Positions 34,478 to 47,286 of a DNA stretch of 64,000 nt are shown one piece after another. Position 1 is the stretch's first letter, and every line of letters begins with the position of its first letter. Under the pieces are notes generated by a model. The model searched no databases. It was given only the letters and a program-made list of their open reading frames with translations, and was not told where the DNA came from. The stretch spans positions 6,231,221 to 6,295,220 of the forward strand of contig CM030711.1 in assembly GCA_017979445.1 (NCBI GenBank), given 5' to 3'. The position numbers and the translations under genes were made by a program. Source of the stretch: Akebia trifoliata (Eukaryota > Streptophyta > Magnoliopsida > Ranunculales > Lardizabalaceae).

Positions 34478-36412
34478 ACCCCACACGAAGCATTGGGGGA
34501 GATATGGACGAAGAGAGACAAATCCTTGCATAATCTTCTTAGCTTTTAATGGGGTGAATCGATGCAATGTTCACACTTTTTGTTCTTATGATGCCAAATA
34601 AGAGAACACATGAAATGTAACTAATTTTAATGTTTATTACCAATTTGAAATAAATATGTGATAAACAATAGATAATAAATAATAATTTATATTCTCTCAA
34701 TTTCCTGTTATTAGTTCAAGTACCATTGATCCAAATGCCTCGAGATACAAGATTGCACTTCCCCATAACAAATGTATCCTAAGGGAACTGGGCATCCATA
34801 GGCATAAATACCTACGGCTCCTAAACTTGTCCACGTCATGGAGTCATTTTATTATGCCACCTGGCAATTCATATGACCAGGACTCTACCGAGAAAAATTG
34901 AATTTTGACAAGAATAATGATTTTCTTATTATAAAGTCATCACTCGGTCAATATTCGACTGTGTGTCGTAGTACGGACATGGAACCATAGATCTGTTTTC
35001 TTGGGATATACAGCTGCTAATCTTTTATGAGATGTATAGTTATGTATCTCGAAAAAAGAAATCTATGATTCCGCGTTTGTGCCACGCCAATCAATATAGA
35101 TTGAGTGAAGACTTTCTAACTAGAATATCAAACTCCTTTGACAAAGACTAATGATAAAATGATGCAACAACGTGATTAACAAATACACTGATAAGAGATA
35201 AGGGCACAAAATCAATAATCTTTTCCTTGTGTATCCCAAAGAAAAAGATCTACGATTCTGTGTTTTGTCATGCAGTTGCGTATAAATTATGTATGTTTTA
35301 ACACATACGTTTATCACGACTCTTTAATTAATGATAAAATAAATCGTAAAAATATATGTGATTGATGTGGCAGGTGCATGAAATTGTAAATCTTTCTCCT
35401 TCTGTATCTTGCAGAAAAAAGATCTATGTTTCTGTGCACCTGTCAGGTCAACCGCATATGGACCAAGTACATTTTTTAAGTCAGATTATCACCTCAGCAC
35501 AGCGTTGGCGTAGTGTCAAAGTAAGCCAGTTCAGCATTTTCCTTTTGGTTTCCGGGTAATGTTTTTCGGTAAATAGGGTCTTTTCACAGAGGTTCTATTA
35601 GTAAACCAACTTTTACTTAAGACACACCAACTCTTTAGAAATGTAAACACTTCTCTTTTTTTTTTTGGCTTATAAAAGTTGTTGCGGTAACAGAAGCTCT
35701 CTTATGTTTCTTTTTTATTTTCTCCTTTTTAAATTACAATTGGGTAAAGAGATAGATATCTATCTACTAATAGAAAATATTATTAGTTGCTTAGCTTTAG
35801 GTAAAGTTATGTTAAATAAGACTACAAGATTTTCCTACTAATATTTAAAGAAACTTTATCTTGACTTTGATTTGATGGCTATAGATCCAACTGTTGTGAT
35901 TGGTTGTTCAGAGCCTATGCAGATGACGCTAGATGAATTGGCACATGGAGGTTTCTTTGGGTAACATATGATGTTAAGTTGCCTTGCAAAGACTATTCCA
36001 AAAGACTAATGATAAATTGACTCAATAAAGTAATCAAAATTTACTTGTTCTGTTGGATGTGTGCACAGGACCGTAGATTTTTTTTTTCTTGTGTATCCTG
36101 AAGAAAAAGATATATGATTCTGTGCACATACCACATCAACGAGTGAATTTTGAGTAGTTTATTTTAGTCAATTTATCGCAACTCATTACAGATTGAGTAG
36201 CATTTTATTAAACCGTTTTGCCCATTTGGAGAAGGGGGGGGGGGGGGGGGGGAGAGAAAGTGTTTGACGGAGAGTACTTCGTCCATTAGTTGATTAATTC
36301 TAATTGTTGTCAACTCATATCAGATATCATGGCATATCTATCTTCAAATCTATCAACTCGGGGTTCCTGTTATTAGAGGGGTATTGTGAAAATCATATTA
36401 GTCACGCCATAA
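34478..36412. other. Shared 3' flank of unit 4, non-coding
   Basis: Homologous to 20565-22370. Contains a 19-G tract at 36234-36252. No gene seen. Confidence 0.6.
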
Positions 36413-37624
36413 CACTATGTCATATTGCGGTTTTGGTGACGTCACAATCGCGCTAAAAATGACTGCTAAAGGCAGTCGTTTATTATGACAGTTTTCAACC
36501 GTCGCTTCAACGCAGTGATTGTAATAAGTAAAAGTTGGGGTGCCAATAGCTACTAAAAAAAAATTCAAATCCTTCTTCGTTTACAGAACTCGTCTTCGAC
36601 AGGATCGAAGTTCTTCTCTCACTCTCATTCTCACTCGACTGATCTTCCCTTTATATTTCGTCGCTCTTCTCGCTCTCTCTCTACTCTGTCGCTCTTCTCG
36701 GTCTTTTTTTTTTCTAGAAACAAATCGATCGGAATTTGATCTATAGATCTTCGCTCGATCTCTTACTCAAAGAATTTGTGATTTTGAAGACGCAATCAGA
36801 TTCGATTTACAACTTTTAGGGCCGAATCGATTAGCGTTTGATCGAAAGTTCAAAGGCTTTGTTTGATTTGTGATTGAATCTTCATGTTTGTTAAGGTTTT
36901 TTATTGAATCTTAGATTTTTTATAATTAATTTAGGGTTTCAAATGTTTTTTTCATTGTTAAAATAGATTTTAGGATTTTGTTTGATCCCTTCTTCCCTAA
37001 TAATTTTAAATTACCTTCTATTGCAGAGGAAATCTGTAAAACCCCGAGTTCTCAATTCGTATTTCGAGGAAAATAAATAGTGAAATTTTTAGAAAATCTT
37101 GAAAGTGGGACTTAGGGGTAAAACTTTAGGATGTTTCTAATCATTTTTAATGGAATCTGACCTCACCATTGGATTTAAAATGATCGAAAAACATACTTTA
37201 ACTTGTAAGCATGCTCAAATACGAGTCCGAATATAAAAGTTACAAAATCCTTGATTACCGAGTCGAACCAGGTCAAAATAGTAAATTTTTGCTAGAGCAA
37301 GAATTATTAAGATTATATTATACCATTGGATTCGTAACGAAAAATTATTAAAGATAGACTATTTATTTGTCATTTTTGGAGACTAGAAAGTCGAATTATC
37401 GTCAAAAATGAAAACGATATCAACTTTAAGGGTCACCTTTGGCAAAAAATGTAAAATTTTGTATTGGGTGAAATAGAGTATTCATTTGTCAGTTTTGAAG
37501 TCCGGGCGGTCAAGTTATCGTCGATCGAAACAATAGGTGAAATACCGATTTCGTCCCAAATTTCATATAAATAATTTTTTTAAATATTTTTTAATTCGTT
37601 GTCATCCCCAACTCGTCCAAAACC
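36413..37624. mobile_element. CACTA-type left terminus with subterminal region (first copy)
   Basis: Starts CACTATGTCATATTGCGG. Inside are the inverted motifs GACTGCTAAAGG and GTCGTTTATTATGACAG, then 5'-UTR-like sequence (ttcttcgtttacagaactcg). It is nearly identical to 45926-47198. The two copies part company after 'caactcgtccaaaacc' (37624 / 47198). The right end is not seen before unit 5 begins. Confidence 0.65.
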
Positions 37625-39240
37625 AACCAACGAAATACGAATTTTTTTTTGATTTCTTCCGATCTTCCACCTCAGATCTCTCACAAACGGCTTGTCGTTG
37701 ACAATCGACGCAGAAGGGAGAAATGTCCACAGCTGCGTTCTCTACAAAACCCACCTAATCTCTTTCCATTTCACTTTCTTTTTCGTCCAATATCTTCAAA
37801 AATCAGCCGTATTTATATACGAAAATTTCGAAATTTAAACCTCAGATTTCGTTCGTTTCGGGGTCAAACCATCTTTCGATGCAGAAGGGAGAAACGTTTG
37901 CAGCCTCGACATCTACAAAACCCACCCAACATTTTTTCGTTTCACTTTCTTTTTCACCCGATATCGTCAAAAATCAGCCGTACGTATATATGGGGATTTC
38001 AAAATTTTGACTTCGGATTTCATCCGTTTTGGGGTCAAACCGTCCTCCGTCGTAGAAGGTAGAAATGATGACTACATCGAGATCTTCGAAATCACCAGGT
38101 CGATTTTAAAAATCAATTGCCTCGAAGTACGAGTTTCTTCGATTTTCGCATCGTTCACCTCGAGCTTCGATCCTTTTTCCTAGAGATTGTAAGGAACTCT
38201 AAATTTCTATTAGTAATCGTAGATTGTGAAAATTGCATTTAGGATTTTATCGAAAAAAAATTGGATATATTTTCAAAATATAGAATTCTTTTGTTATTTC
38301 AAAAATTCACCAAAGAAATTGCATGTTTGATATGTTTAATTGTATTTTTAACAAATTTTTAATGGGTTATTTTCATAAATTGGGTTTTGTGCACTGCTCA
38401 GACCCCGTTTTGATATAAAATTTGTGTTCTTTTTCAATATTATTAATAAAAATAAATTCTATAGTTGGAAAATGTGATTTAATATTCAATGAACTCATAT
38501 TGAGTTGATGAATATCAGGAAATGGATATTTTATTGAAGAGATTGAAAATTGTAAAAATAGATGTCTGCATTTTACGTTGTTATGTTGTGTGTAGGTTGG
38601 TGAATAGATATCTAGGGATAATATTATTGGTTGCATGTTTATTTAAATTTCTGTTAGCGCGAGGCGCTGTTTACCTTTCTGTTATGTTATTTATTTTAGG
38701 CCGGGTGGCCACACTTACATGGTAGGAAATTGGATATCAATTCTCAACCTTGTATTGTTAATTTCTCTTTTATTTTTAAATAAAAATAATATATATATGT
38801 AGCTATTTTGTAAGCTGTTAAAGAGTTTGTGAATGCCTGAAGGGATAGTACATCATATCATCTGGAGTGGTGTACTATCCTGGGATGTACGGTAGGGACC
38901 ACCAAGCTCATACGTGGTATGGGACGCGTATGAGAGTGGAGTCACAACTGGAATCCGGGTTATTCCTCTCTATCTTTACCATTGAACTTGTAATGTAAAG
39001 GTGGTCGTATACGAATGGTTTGTATATTTGGGAATCACATGCACGACTGATAGGCATAGACGAAGATGATTAGTCAGTGATCACTAACAATCTATAGTAG
39101 TCGAACGTTCTAACACATCGAAAAAAGACCCATTGCTTATGGTCACATCAAACGACCAGCCTGAGCTGGATAAATGGTCAACCACGCGTGGTAAGTGCAG
39201 CGACCAGCCACAAAATTAGGAATTAAAAATCATAGAATAA
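37035..39240 (+). mobile_element. LTR-retrotransposon-like segment (possibly Ty3/gypsy LTR)
   Basis: TGTAAAACCCCGAG at 37035 resembles the start of Tekay-type gypsy LTRs (TGTAACACCCCG). It is followed by about 2 kb of non-coding sequence of LTR character. A second such start, TGTAACATCATGTCCCG, lies near 39242. No CA end with matching 5-bp flank was found. Contains a 171-bp tandem repeat. Confidence 0.35.
37711..38095 (+). repeat. 171-bp tandem repeat, two copies plus a fragment
   Basis: cagaagggagaaa begins at 37711 and 37882, and a decayed start agaaggtagaaatg is at 38053, giving a period of 171 bp. The 137-residue open frame 37649-38062 is this repeat read through, with the same amino-acid pattern twice. 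Confidence 0.75.
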
Positions 39241-39420
39241 TTGTAACATCATGTCCCGACTGGGAGTGATCCAGTCGTGAATCCCAACTCTCTAATTCCA
39301 ATACTCCACCATTGTGTATTATGTATCTGTTGCTTATTTTGATATATAAAATGAAATCCATGTTTAATATTTCCATTTGATCAATTAGATTTGTATAAAA
39401 GGAGAATGTTATAGTGAATA

Positions 39421-40676
39421 ATGATGATCGAAGTGAATCAATAGATGCGCTCGGAATATAATACCTGTCTTCCAAATTTATATCAACGTGATGTGAATTT
39501 ATCAACGTTAATTCTTCGTTGGTAAAGGGGCGCTTAGGATCATGAAAATAATTACGAGCGCATCTCTACAAATTAGTACGTAAAATAATTACATATCATT
39601 CATAATAATATTAGAACAAACATAATCAAAATGAAATCTGAAACATGCATACATCCCACTTCAACTCTTTGCATATCTTCTTCTTTTTTCGTATATCTAA
39701 GGGTGCATAGGGTGGCTTCAAATATACTGAAGGTTTCACATCTCTTTTAGACTTCACAGGGTTCATGGAATACCCACCCTCCTACAACAAATGACAACAT
39801 TGCATAAATTACTCGTATTCGTATGGTACTTCACACCTTTAAAATATGAAGTTAACAATTACGTATGAATAACGAACTGATTGTATTTAAATTTACCATG
39901 ATATAACATTTCAAATAATATATTTTTTAAAATTTATACATCTTATTCGCTAAAGAAATCAATTAATACGAGGATTAAAAATTTCATTTCATCCTAACAA
40001 TTTCAACGACATGCAATAAGAAACTGTATGTGCATAGATACACATTTCAAATCAAAGAAATTGATTTAAAATCTTACAACATAATAAATATACCGGATAA
40101 ATCCCAAGAGGGGATATTGTAAGACAAACGACCACATACCTTTTGATCAAAATCAGATGAAATCAGATGAATTCCCCTAGCTAGAATGTTGTTGTCTTCA
40201 GACTCTAGCTTTATAAGAGGAGATGAGGATTCAGCCTATAAAAAATAAAAGTTAGACAGGTATTATTGAAGATGTGTTTATTATATAGATAACAATTTCC
40301 TAACAAAAAACATATAAGTCTAAAAATTAGACAAAACATGAAGTCGAATGTGAGTGATTTTTTATATATTAAAATTTTAAATATTAAGTATATACATACC
40401 TTATCAGCGTCGAATTTGAATTCTGAATTTTATTCATTATTGAGATAATTACTTTTCAAAATATTAGGCGAACTACGTCCGTTATTAACTTTAGTAGACA
40501 GCTGAATAAGAAGAATAGAAAATGATCATAAAAACCAACTCACATGAAATATTTATTGAACATTTTAAATATTATTCATACAAGGTACCTTGTATTTTGT
40601 GGAAGAAGAGAATGATACTTCAGGTGAATGGTTCATTGGCATTGTTTCAGATGTCTTTTTAGCATCGAAAAACGTT
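39421..40676 (-). pseudogene. Unidentified five-exon coding remnant
   Basis: Minus-strand exons with GT/AG borders: about 40676-40589 (KKTSETMPMNHSPEVSF), 40501-40400, 40235-40140 (SPLIKLESEDNNILARG), 39781-39653 (NPVKSKRDVKPSVYLKPPYA) and 39565 to about 39421 (NYFHDPKRPFTNEELTLINS). All four internal introns are phase 0 and the frame is kept across every junction. There is one in-frame TAA in the second exon. The basic 'KPSVYLKPPY' stretch resembles the linker before Ulp1-type peptidases in plant transposon proteins, but the peptidase domain is not visible. The 5' side is cut by the unit 5 junction at about 40679. Its source could be a transposon gene or a captured host gene. Confidence 0.5.
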
Positions 40677-41558
40677 TAGATATTTAGCTATAATCATATA
40701 TACCTTTTAGATATTTTGTGAGAATACACACAGTGACGAATTTACTAAATTTAAATAAATAAAGCAACAAATTTGTCAATTTTGAAAATGCACACCAAGA
40801 TCCAAAGTTACGCTTATATCTTCAAAATGATGGGTATGCCATTCATCATTCATGATTTATTTTCACAAATCACTTAAATGTGTCACAAATCAGTAAGGTA
40901 ATTAAAAGAAATCAAAATAAAAGATTTTTTTAATAAATTGTATATTTTTTTCTTGGTGAGTGGACATTTAGATGAAAAAACTTTACTAAATTAAATAGAG
41001 TGTTAATGTATCACATAAAAATTAGGTAACTTTTAGAAAGAAAACCTTACTTTAGTGTCCACTATTTTTTTTTTCCTATATTAAGATAACATATGAAAAT
41101 TTTCCTCAAATTTAGAAATTGATTTCTAATGACTCTTACTAAGGGTCCTTGTGCTCAGATGGATAAACACATTGGGAATCCAACACTACAGACCCTCTTG
41201 ATTTCATAGCAAATTATTTATATAAAAAAAAAAACAAATTTTTAAGGATTTGATCCAAGGTTTTGAATATGGACAGATACGTAACTCCACAGAACTTCGA
41301 AGTTTAAAATTAAAATTCAAGGGTAAGAAAAAAACCAACTTTTTCTTATTTTCTCTAAGTTATAGAATTTTGCCCTCTAGGACCACCCTATAGCATTGGA
41401 TCATGTTATTTTTTTTTCTTTTTTTGATGCCACATGGTAAGCTCAACAAGCTTTAGTAAGAATTGAAATCTTACAAATTAGTAAGGTTAGTCAGACTCAT
41501 TGTTGTATCCAAAACCTCACAACAAACCCAGATATGATCCACTGGTTTTTAACCAATT

Positions 41559-41713
41559 GGTCAGTTGACCATTGACCGTCAAACATCACCCACTCCACAA
41601 AATAACTCCATAATTTTCTCAAACAGAATAACTACTTCTTACCAACTAAAATCCCTCTCACTATATATACTATACAAGTCCTCTATATTTTCCTGAGAGA
41701 GAGAGAGAGAGAG
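41559..41713 (+). promoter_or_regulatory. Copy 5 promoter: W-box cluster, TATA, short GA tract
   Basis: W-box cluster 41559-41584, TATATATA 41662-41669. The GA tract is only about 18 bp. Confidence 0.6.
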
Positions 41714-43983
41714 ATGGGGTTCAAATCTGTGAAAGCGATCCTAATGTGCATAGTCCTACTAACATGCGTACGCCTTCACGACGCAGATGAGTTGGACTGC
41801 CTTCAGAAATGCGAAGCAGACTGTCCAAAAAACGTTTTCAAAAATATTTTATGCGAGGCTTCGTGTGCAATTACCTGCCCCTCATTTATTTCAGGTAAGA
41901 CCAATCAACTCTACCAGTTTCATAAATTGATGAAAAATCAAGGGTTTTTAGGTCATTTTTCATTATGTATATCAGAGATGACTTAGGTCATGGGACATGT
42001 CAACCATTGTCCAAAGATAAAGAACACAACCAATAAAAACGTATCTCTTAAATTTCTAATTCTATTCCAATGGTAAAAAATTTAATTTTAAAATTATAAT
42101 TGTAAAAAATATATATATATATCTCTTTTAAATTTAAAATTCAATTTCAATGGTAATAAATTATCTTTTTAATTTTTATTTAAATTCTTAAAATATCTAT
42201 ATTCTAATAAAAAAAATCTTATAATTTTTCACTTTGGCATTGAATCATATTTTTATAGTTGAGTAATTACATTTTGTTTTGGGAAGGAACCCAAAATCTT
42301 AATTAATATCTCGTTTTGTGTCCAACTAATTTGGACCGACCGGGTCATTCATAGGTCAATGATCGGCCCTATTTTTAAAACATTATTTATTATCTTTACT
42401 ATTTACTAGGAGAGCAACTTGGCCCGGTTCAAACTGAGAATCCAAAAACCCATAGCTTTGGGTTGGTTTGGAACAAGTTGCGGTTTGGTTCCGATTTAAG
42501 ACTTGTATAGAATCAAACCAAATCAAGAATTGAACCTTATAAAACAAATTTATGTAGTTATATGAATTGTTTTTGAAGTTAGCTAGGACTTAAAATGGGG
42601 CGAATTTTATCCGAAATTTGAGTGCCCTGAATCTGAATTTAGCGGATTTTGGTCCCATCAAGTTTATCCAAATTAAAATATGGTTTAGATATGAATTGAT
42701 GTTCCTTTATTCGAGTCGGATCCGGGTCGGATATGGATTCATTCCTATATCCGTCAAGATTTGAATGATATATTACTTTGCAAGTTATATTTTTATATTT
42801 TTCAAATTATCTAACATCAACCAACAATACTTTGACGTAATAGCCATGACTTCTCTTTAAAATGGAGAGGTTTTGAGTTTAAGTCACCATTAGACCATGT
42901 TTTAGCAATCTTATTTAAAATAACCTTAAATGGTTTGACACTATCCGACCCGACTGACCCGAATCAATTAATTTGATCGGAATGGATCCGTATACTGATT
43001 TAATAAAAGTAAAATGGTTTAGATATGATTTTAACTATTATGATCCTAGTCGGATCTAAATCCGGATATGGATATGGACAAACTCATATACGGACTATAT
43101 CTGACTCGTTTTAAGCCCTAGATTTAGCGCATAGATTAATGACTTCTTTATAGATAAATTAGTATTTTTTTTAATGAATAGATTAATGATTTATTATATA
43201 TATTTTTATATATTAAAAATATGTCATTTCCAATGAAACCCCAAAGGGTTGGCCTAATAGCAAACTGAGCCTTGTTAAGCTCCTCAACAAAGAGTAGGTC
43301 AAGTGTTCGAAACCCACGAAGCTATGAATTTCTTGGGACCTCCTTCCAAGGTCCTGTTGACCCTTGACTCAACCTATTGCTCATAAGGCTTTTTGAGGGA
43401 GTAGTGCCCGTGACCACAGGTTTAGTCTCACACGAAAGGTGGCACAATATGAAAAAAAATCAAAAATCTTATCTTGAAAAGAAAATATTTGAAAATGTTA
43501 TATTTTAAAACATGATTCAATTGTTGAAATGCGAGCTCTCTAAAATAGGGGATGGTTAGATCATTGTGATCAACAATTCCAATCCCAGAGTGCTTGGTCC
43601 AACCTATAAATCAGATATTAGTCTGATTGGTGATTTTATTCTGTACATTCGAACCCTATTTTCATCGAAGCCTTGGAATTCACTCAAGGAATCTAATTTA
43701 GTTTTGTGTAATTTTTTTTTAATAAGAAAAATCAAGTATTAACTCTTAGAGCATAGATCAACAAATTAAGACTTTATGGTGAGTTTGATTAACCCATCTC
43801 AAGGTAGCTCACCAATCAATTAAAATCGAATGGTCCAAATCCAAGAATTAGTGGGCCACACACAACATCATTTAACATCTCCATGATGAAATTTTTCTTT
43901 TTTTTCTTTTTTTGTTTATGTTTGCAGACGACACAAGCGACAAGAAGGATGGCTTAGTCAACCATAAGAACACCAAGGAGTAG
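41714..43983 (+). CDS. Secreted cysteine-rich peptide, copy 5 (intact)
   Basis: Exon 1 41714-41894, intron 2033 bp with consensus borders, exon 2 43928-43983. The 78-residue product differs from copy 4 by two residues that I can see (HDADE for HEADE near signal cleavage, and CAITC for CAIAC in the core). All six core Cys are kept. Promoter, signal peptide, splice sites and frame are intact, so with copy 4 this is the best candidate for an expressed member. Reading into the intron would give the conserved 30-codon extension ending at the TAG at 41984-41986. Confidence 0.85.
43240..43462 (+). mobile_element. SINE in the intron of copy 5
   Basis: Same insertion and near-identical sequence as in copy 4. 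Confidence 0.75.
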
Positions 43984-45925
43984 ACCCCACACGAAGCATT
44001 GGGGGAGATATGGACGAAGAGAGACAAATCCTTACATAATCTTCTTAGCTTTTAATGGGGTGAATCGATGCAATGTTCACACTTTTTGTTCTTATGATGC
44101 CAAATAAGAGAACACATGAAATGTAACTAATTTTAATGTTTATTACCAATTTGAAATAAATATGTGATAAACAATAGATAATAAATAATAATTTATATTC
44201 TCTCAATTTCCTGTTATTAGTTCAAGTACCATTGATCCAAATGCCTCGAGATACAAGATTGCACTTCCCCATAACAAATGTATCCTAAGGGAACTGGGCA
44301 TCCATAGGCATAAATACCTACGGCTCCTAAACTTGTCCACGTCATGGAGTCATTTTATTATGCCACCTGGCAATTCATATGACCAGGACTCTACCGAGAA
44401 AAATTGAATTTTGACAAGAATAATGATTTTCTTATTATAAAGTCATCACTCGGTCAATATTCGACTGTGTGTCGTAGTACGGACATGGAACCATAGATCT
44501 GTTTTCTTGGGATATACAGCTGCTAATCTTTTATGAGATGTATAGTTATGTATCCCGAAAAAAGAAATCTATGATTCCGCGTTTGTGCCACGCCAATCAA
44601 ATATAGATTGAGTGAAGACTTTCTAACTAGAATATCAAACTCCTTTGACAAAGACTAATGATAAAATGATGCAACAACATGATTAACAAATACACTGATA
44701 AGAGATAAGGGCACAAAATCAATAATCTTTTCCTTGTGTATCCCAAAGAAAAAGATCTACGATTCTGTGTTTTGTCATGCAGTTGCGTATAAATTATGTA
44801 TGTTTTAACCCATACGTTTATCACGACTCTTTAATTAATGATAAAATAAATCGTAAAAATATATGTGATTGATGTGGCAGGTGCATGAAATTGTAAATAT
44901 TTATCCTTCTGTATCTTGCAGAAAAAAGATCTATGTTTCTGTGCACCTGTCAGATCAACCGCATATGGACCAAGTACATTTTTTAAGTCAGATTATCACC
45001 TCAGCACAGCGTTGGGCGTAGTGTCAAAGTAAGCCAGTTCAGCATTTTCCTTTTGGTTTCCGGGTAATGTTTTTCGGTAAATAGGGTCTTTTCAGAGAGG
45101 TTCTATTAGTAAACCAACTTTTACTTAAGACACACCAACTCTTTAGAAATGTAAACACTTCTCTTTTTTTTTTTTTTGGCTTATAAAAGTTGTTGCGGTA
45201 ACAGAAGCTCTCTTATGTTTCTTTTTTATTTTCTCCTTTTTAAATTACAATTGGGTAAAGAGATAGATATCTATCTACTAATAGAAAATATTATTACTTG
45301 CTTAGCTTTAGGTAAAGTTATGTTAAATAAGACTACAAGATTTTCCTACTAATATTTAAATAAACTTTATCTTGACTTTGATTTGATGGCTATAGATCCA
45401 ACTGTTGTGATTGGTTGTTCAGAGCCTATGCAGATGACGCTAGATGATTTGGCACATGGAGGTTTCTTTGGGTAACATATGGTGTTAAGTTGCCTTGCAA
45501 ACACTATTCCAAAAGACTAATGATAAATTGACTCAATAAAGTAATCAAGATTTACTTGTTCTGTTGGATGTGTGCACGGGACCGTAGATTTATTTTTTTC
45601 TTGTGTATCATGAAGAAAAAGATATATGATTATGTGCACATACCTCATCAATGAGTGAATTTTGAGTAGTTTATTTTAGTCAATTTATCGCAACTCATTA
45701 CAGATTGAGTAGCATTTTATTAAACCGTTTTGCCCATTTGGAGGGGGGGGGAGAGAAAGTGTTTGACGGAGAGTACTTCGTCCAATAGTTGATTAATTCT
45801 AATTGTTGTCAACTAATAGTTTGGTACTCATATCAGATATCATGGCATATCTATCTTCAAATCTATCAACTCGGGGTTCCTGTTATTAGAGGGGTATTGT
45901 GAAAGTCATATTAGTCACGCCATAA
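43984..45925. other. Shared 3' flank of unit 5, non-coding
   Basis: Nearly identical to 34478-36412. Poly-G tract of 9. No gene seen. Confidence 0.6.
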
Positions 45926-47196
45926 CACTATGTCATATTGCGGTTTTGGTGACGTCACAACCGCGCTAAAAATGACTGCTAAAGGTTGTCGTTTATTACG
46001 ACAGTTTTCAATCGTCGCTTCAACGCACTAATTGTAATAAGTAAAAGTTGGGGGTGCCAATAGCCACTAAAAAAAAAAATTCAAATCTTTCTTCGTTTAC
46101 AGAACTCGTCTTCAACAGGATCGAAGTTCTTCTCTCACTCTCACTCTCACTCGACTGATCTTCCCTTTATATTTCGTCGCTCTTCTCGCTCTCTCTCTAT
46201 TATGTCGTTCTTCTCAGTCTTTTTTTTTTTTCTAGAAACAAATCGATCAAATTTTTTTTTATAGAAACAAATCGATCGGAATTTTTTTTTAGAAACAAAT
46301 CGATCGGAGTTTGATCTATAGATCTTCGCTCGATCTCTTACTCAAAGAATTTGTGATTTTGAAGACGCAATCAGATTCGATTTACAACTTTTAGGGCCGA
46401 ATCGATCGGCGTTTGATCGAAAGTTTAAGGGCCTTGTTTGATTTGTGATCAAATCTTCATGTTTGTTAAGGTTTTGATTGAATCTTAGATTTTTCATAAT
46501 TAATTTAGGGTTTCAAATGTTTTTTCATTGTTAAAACATATTTTAGGATTTTGTTTGATCCCTCCTTCCCTAATCATTTTGAATTACCTTCTATTGCAGA
46601 GGAAATCTGTAAAACCCCGAGTTCTCGATTCGTATCTCGAGGAAAATAAATAGTGAAATTTTTAGAAAATCTTGAAAGTGGGACTTAGGGGTAAAACTTT
46701 AGGATGTTTCTGATCATTTTTAATGGAATCTGACCTCACCATTGGATTTAAAATGATCGAAAAACATACTTTAGCTTGTAAGCATGCTCAAATACGAGTC
46801 CGCACATAAAAGTTACAAAATCCTCGATTACCGAGTTGGACCAGGCCAAAATAGTAAATTTTTGCTAGAGTAAGAATTATTAAGATTAGATTACACCATT
46901 GGATTCGTAACGAAAAATTATTAAAGATGGACTATTTATTTGTCATTTTTGGAGACCAGAAAGTCGAATTATCGTCAAAAATGAAAACGACATCAACTTT
47001 AGGGGTCTCCTTTGGCAAAAAATGTAAATTTTTGTATTGGGTGAAATAGAGTATTCATTTGTCAGTTTTGGAGTCCGGGCGGTCAAGTTATCGTCGATCG
47101 AAACAATAGACGAAATACCGATTTCGTCCCAAATTTCATATAAATAATTTTTTTTAATATTTTTTAATTCGTTGTCATCCCCAACTCGTCCAAAAC

Positions 47197-47286
47197 CAGC
47201 AAGAATCCCATTAATGCCATTTTCATACAGGCGTATCAGCCAGTTCAATCCAGCTAGTTGATAATCCCTCATCTTCCCTTGAATAC
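47197..47286 (-). pseudogene. ISWI-type chromatin remodeller exon fragment (captured)
   Basis: After the acceptor TTTGCAG (47287-47289 as CAG) the minus strand reads [19 protein letters not shown] then [11 protein letters not shown]. This is the start of the SNF2 ATPase domain of plant ISWI proteins (CHR11/CHR17 type), just before the DEMGLGKT P-loop. The reading breaks off at about 47197, before the P-loop, where it joins the LTR-like sequence. Only 30 codons remain, so no ATPase function is possible. Confidence 0.8.

Larger units (their letters stand above)
29581..36412 (+). repeat. Array unit 4 (U4)
   Basis: Starts with 'tatgtaacttctaagtcttg' (compare 22590 and 17735). Carries copy 4. The part from about 31160 to 37624 is duplicated almost unchanged at 40680-47198. 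Confidence 0.8.
40680..45925 (+). repeat. Array unit 5 (U5)
   Basis: Starts abruptly within the unit at 'tatttagctataatcatata' (U4 position about 31161). Near-identical to U4 through the gene, the 3' flank and the adjoining CACTA left end. Confidence 0.85.

Noticed and set aside
37649..38062. 137-residue basic protein
   Set aside because: It is a 171-bp tandem repeat read through, with no family features.
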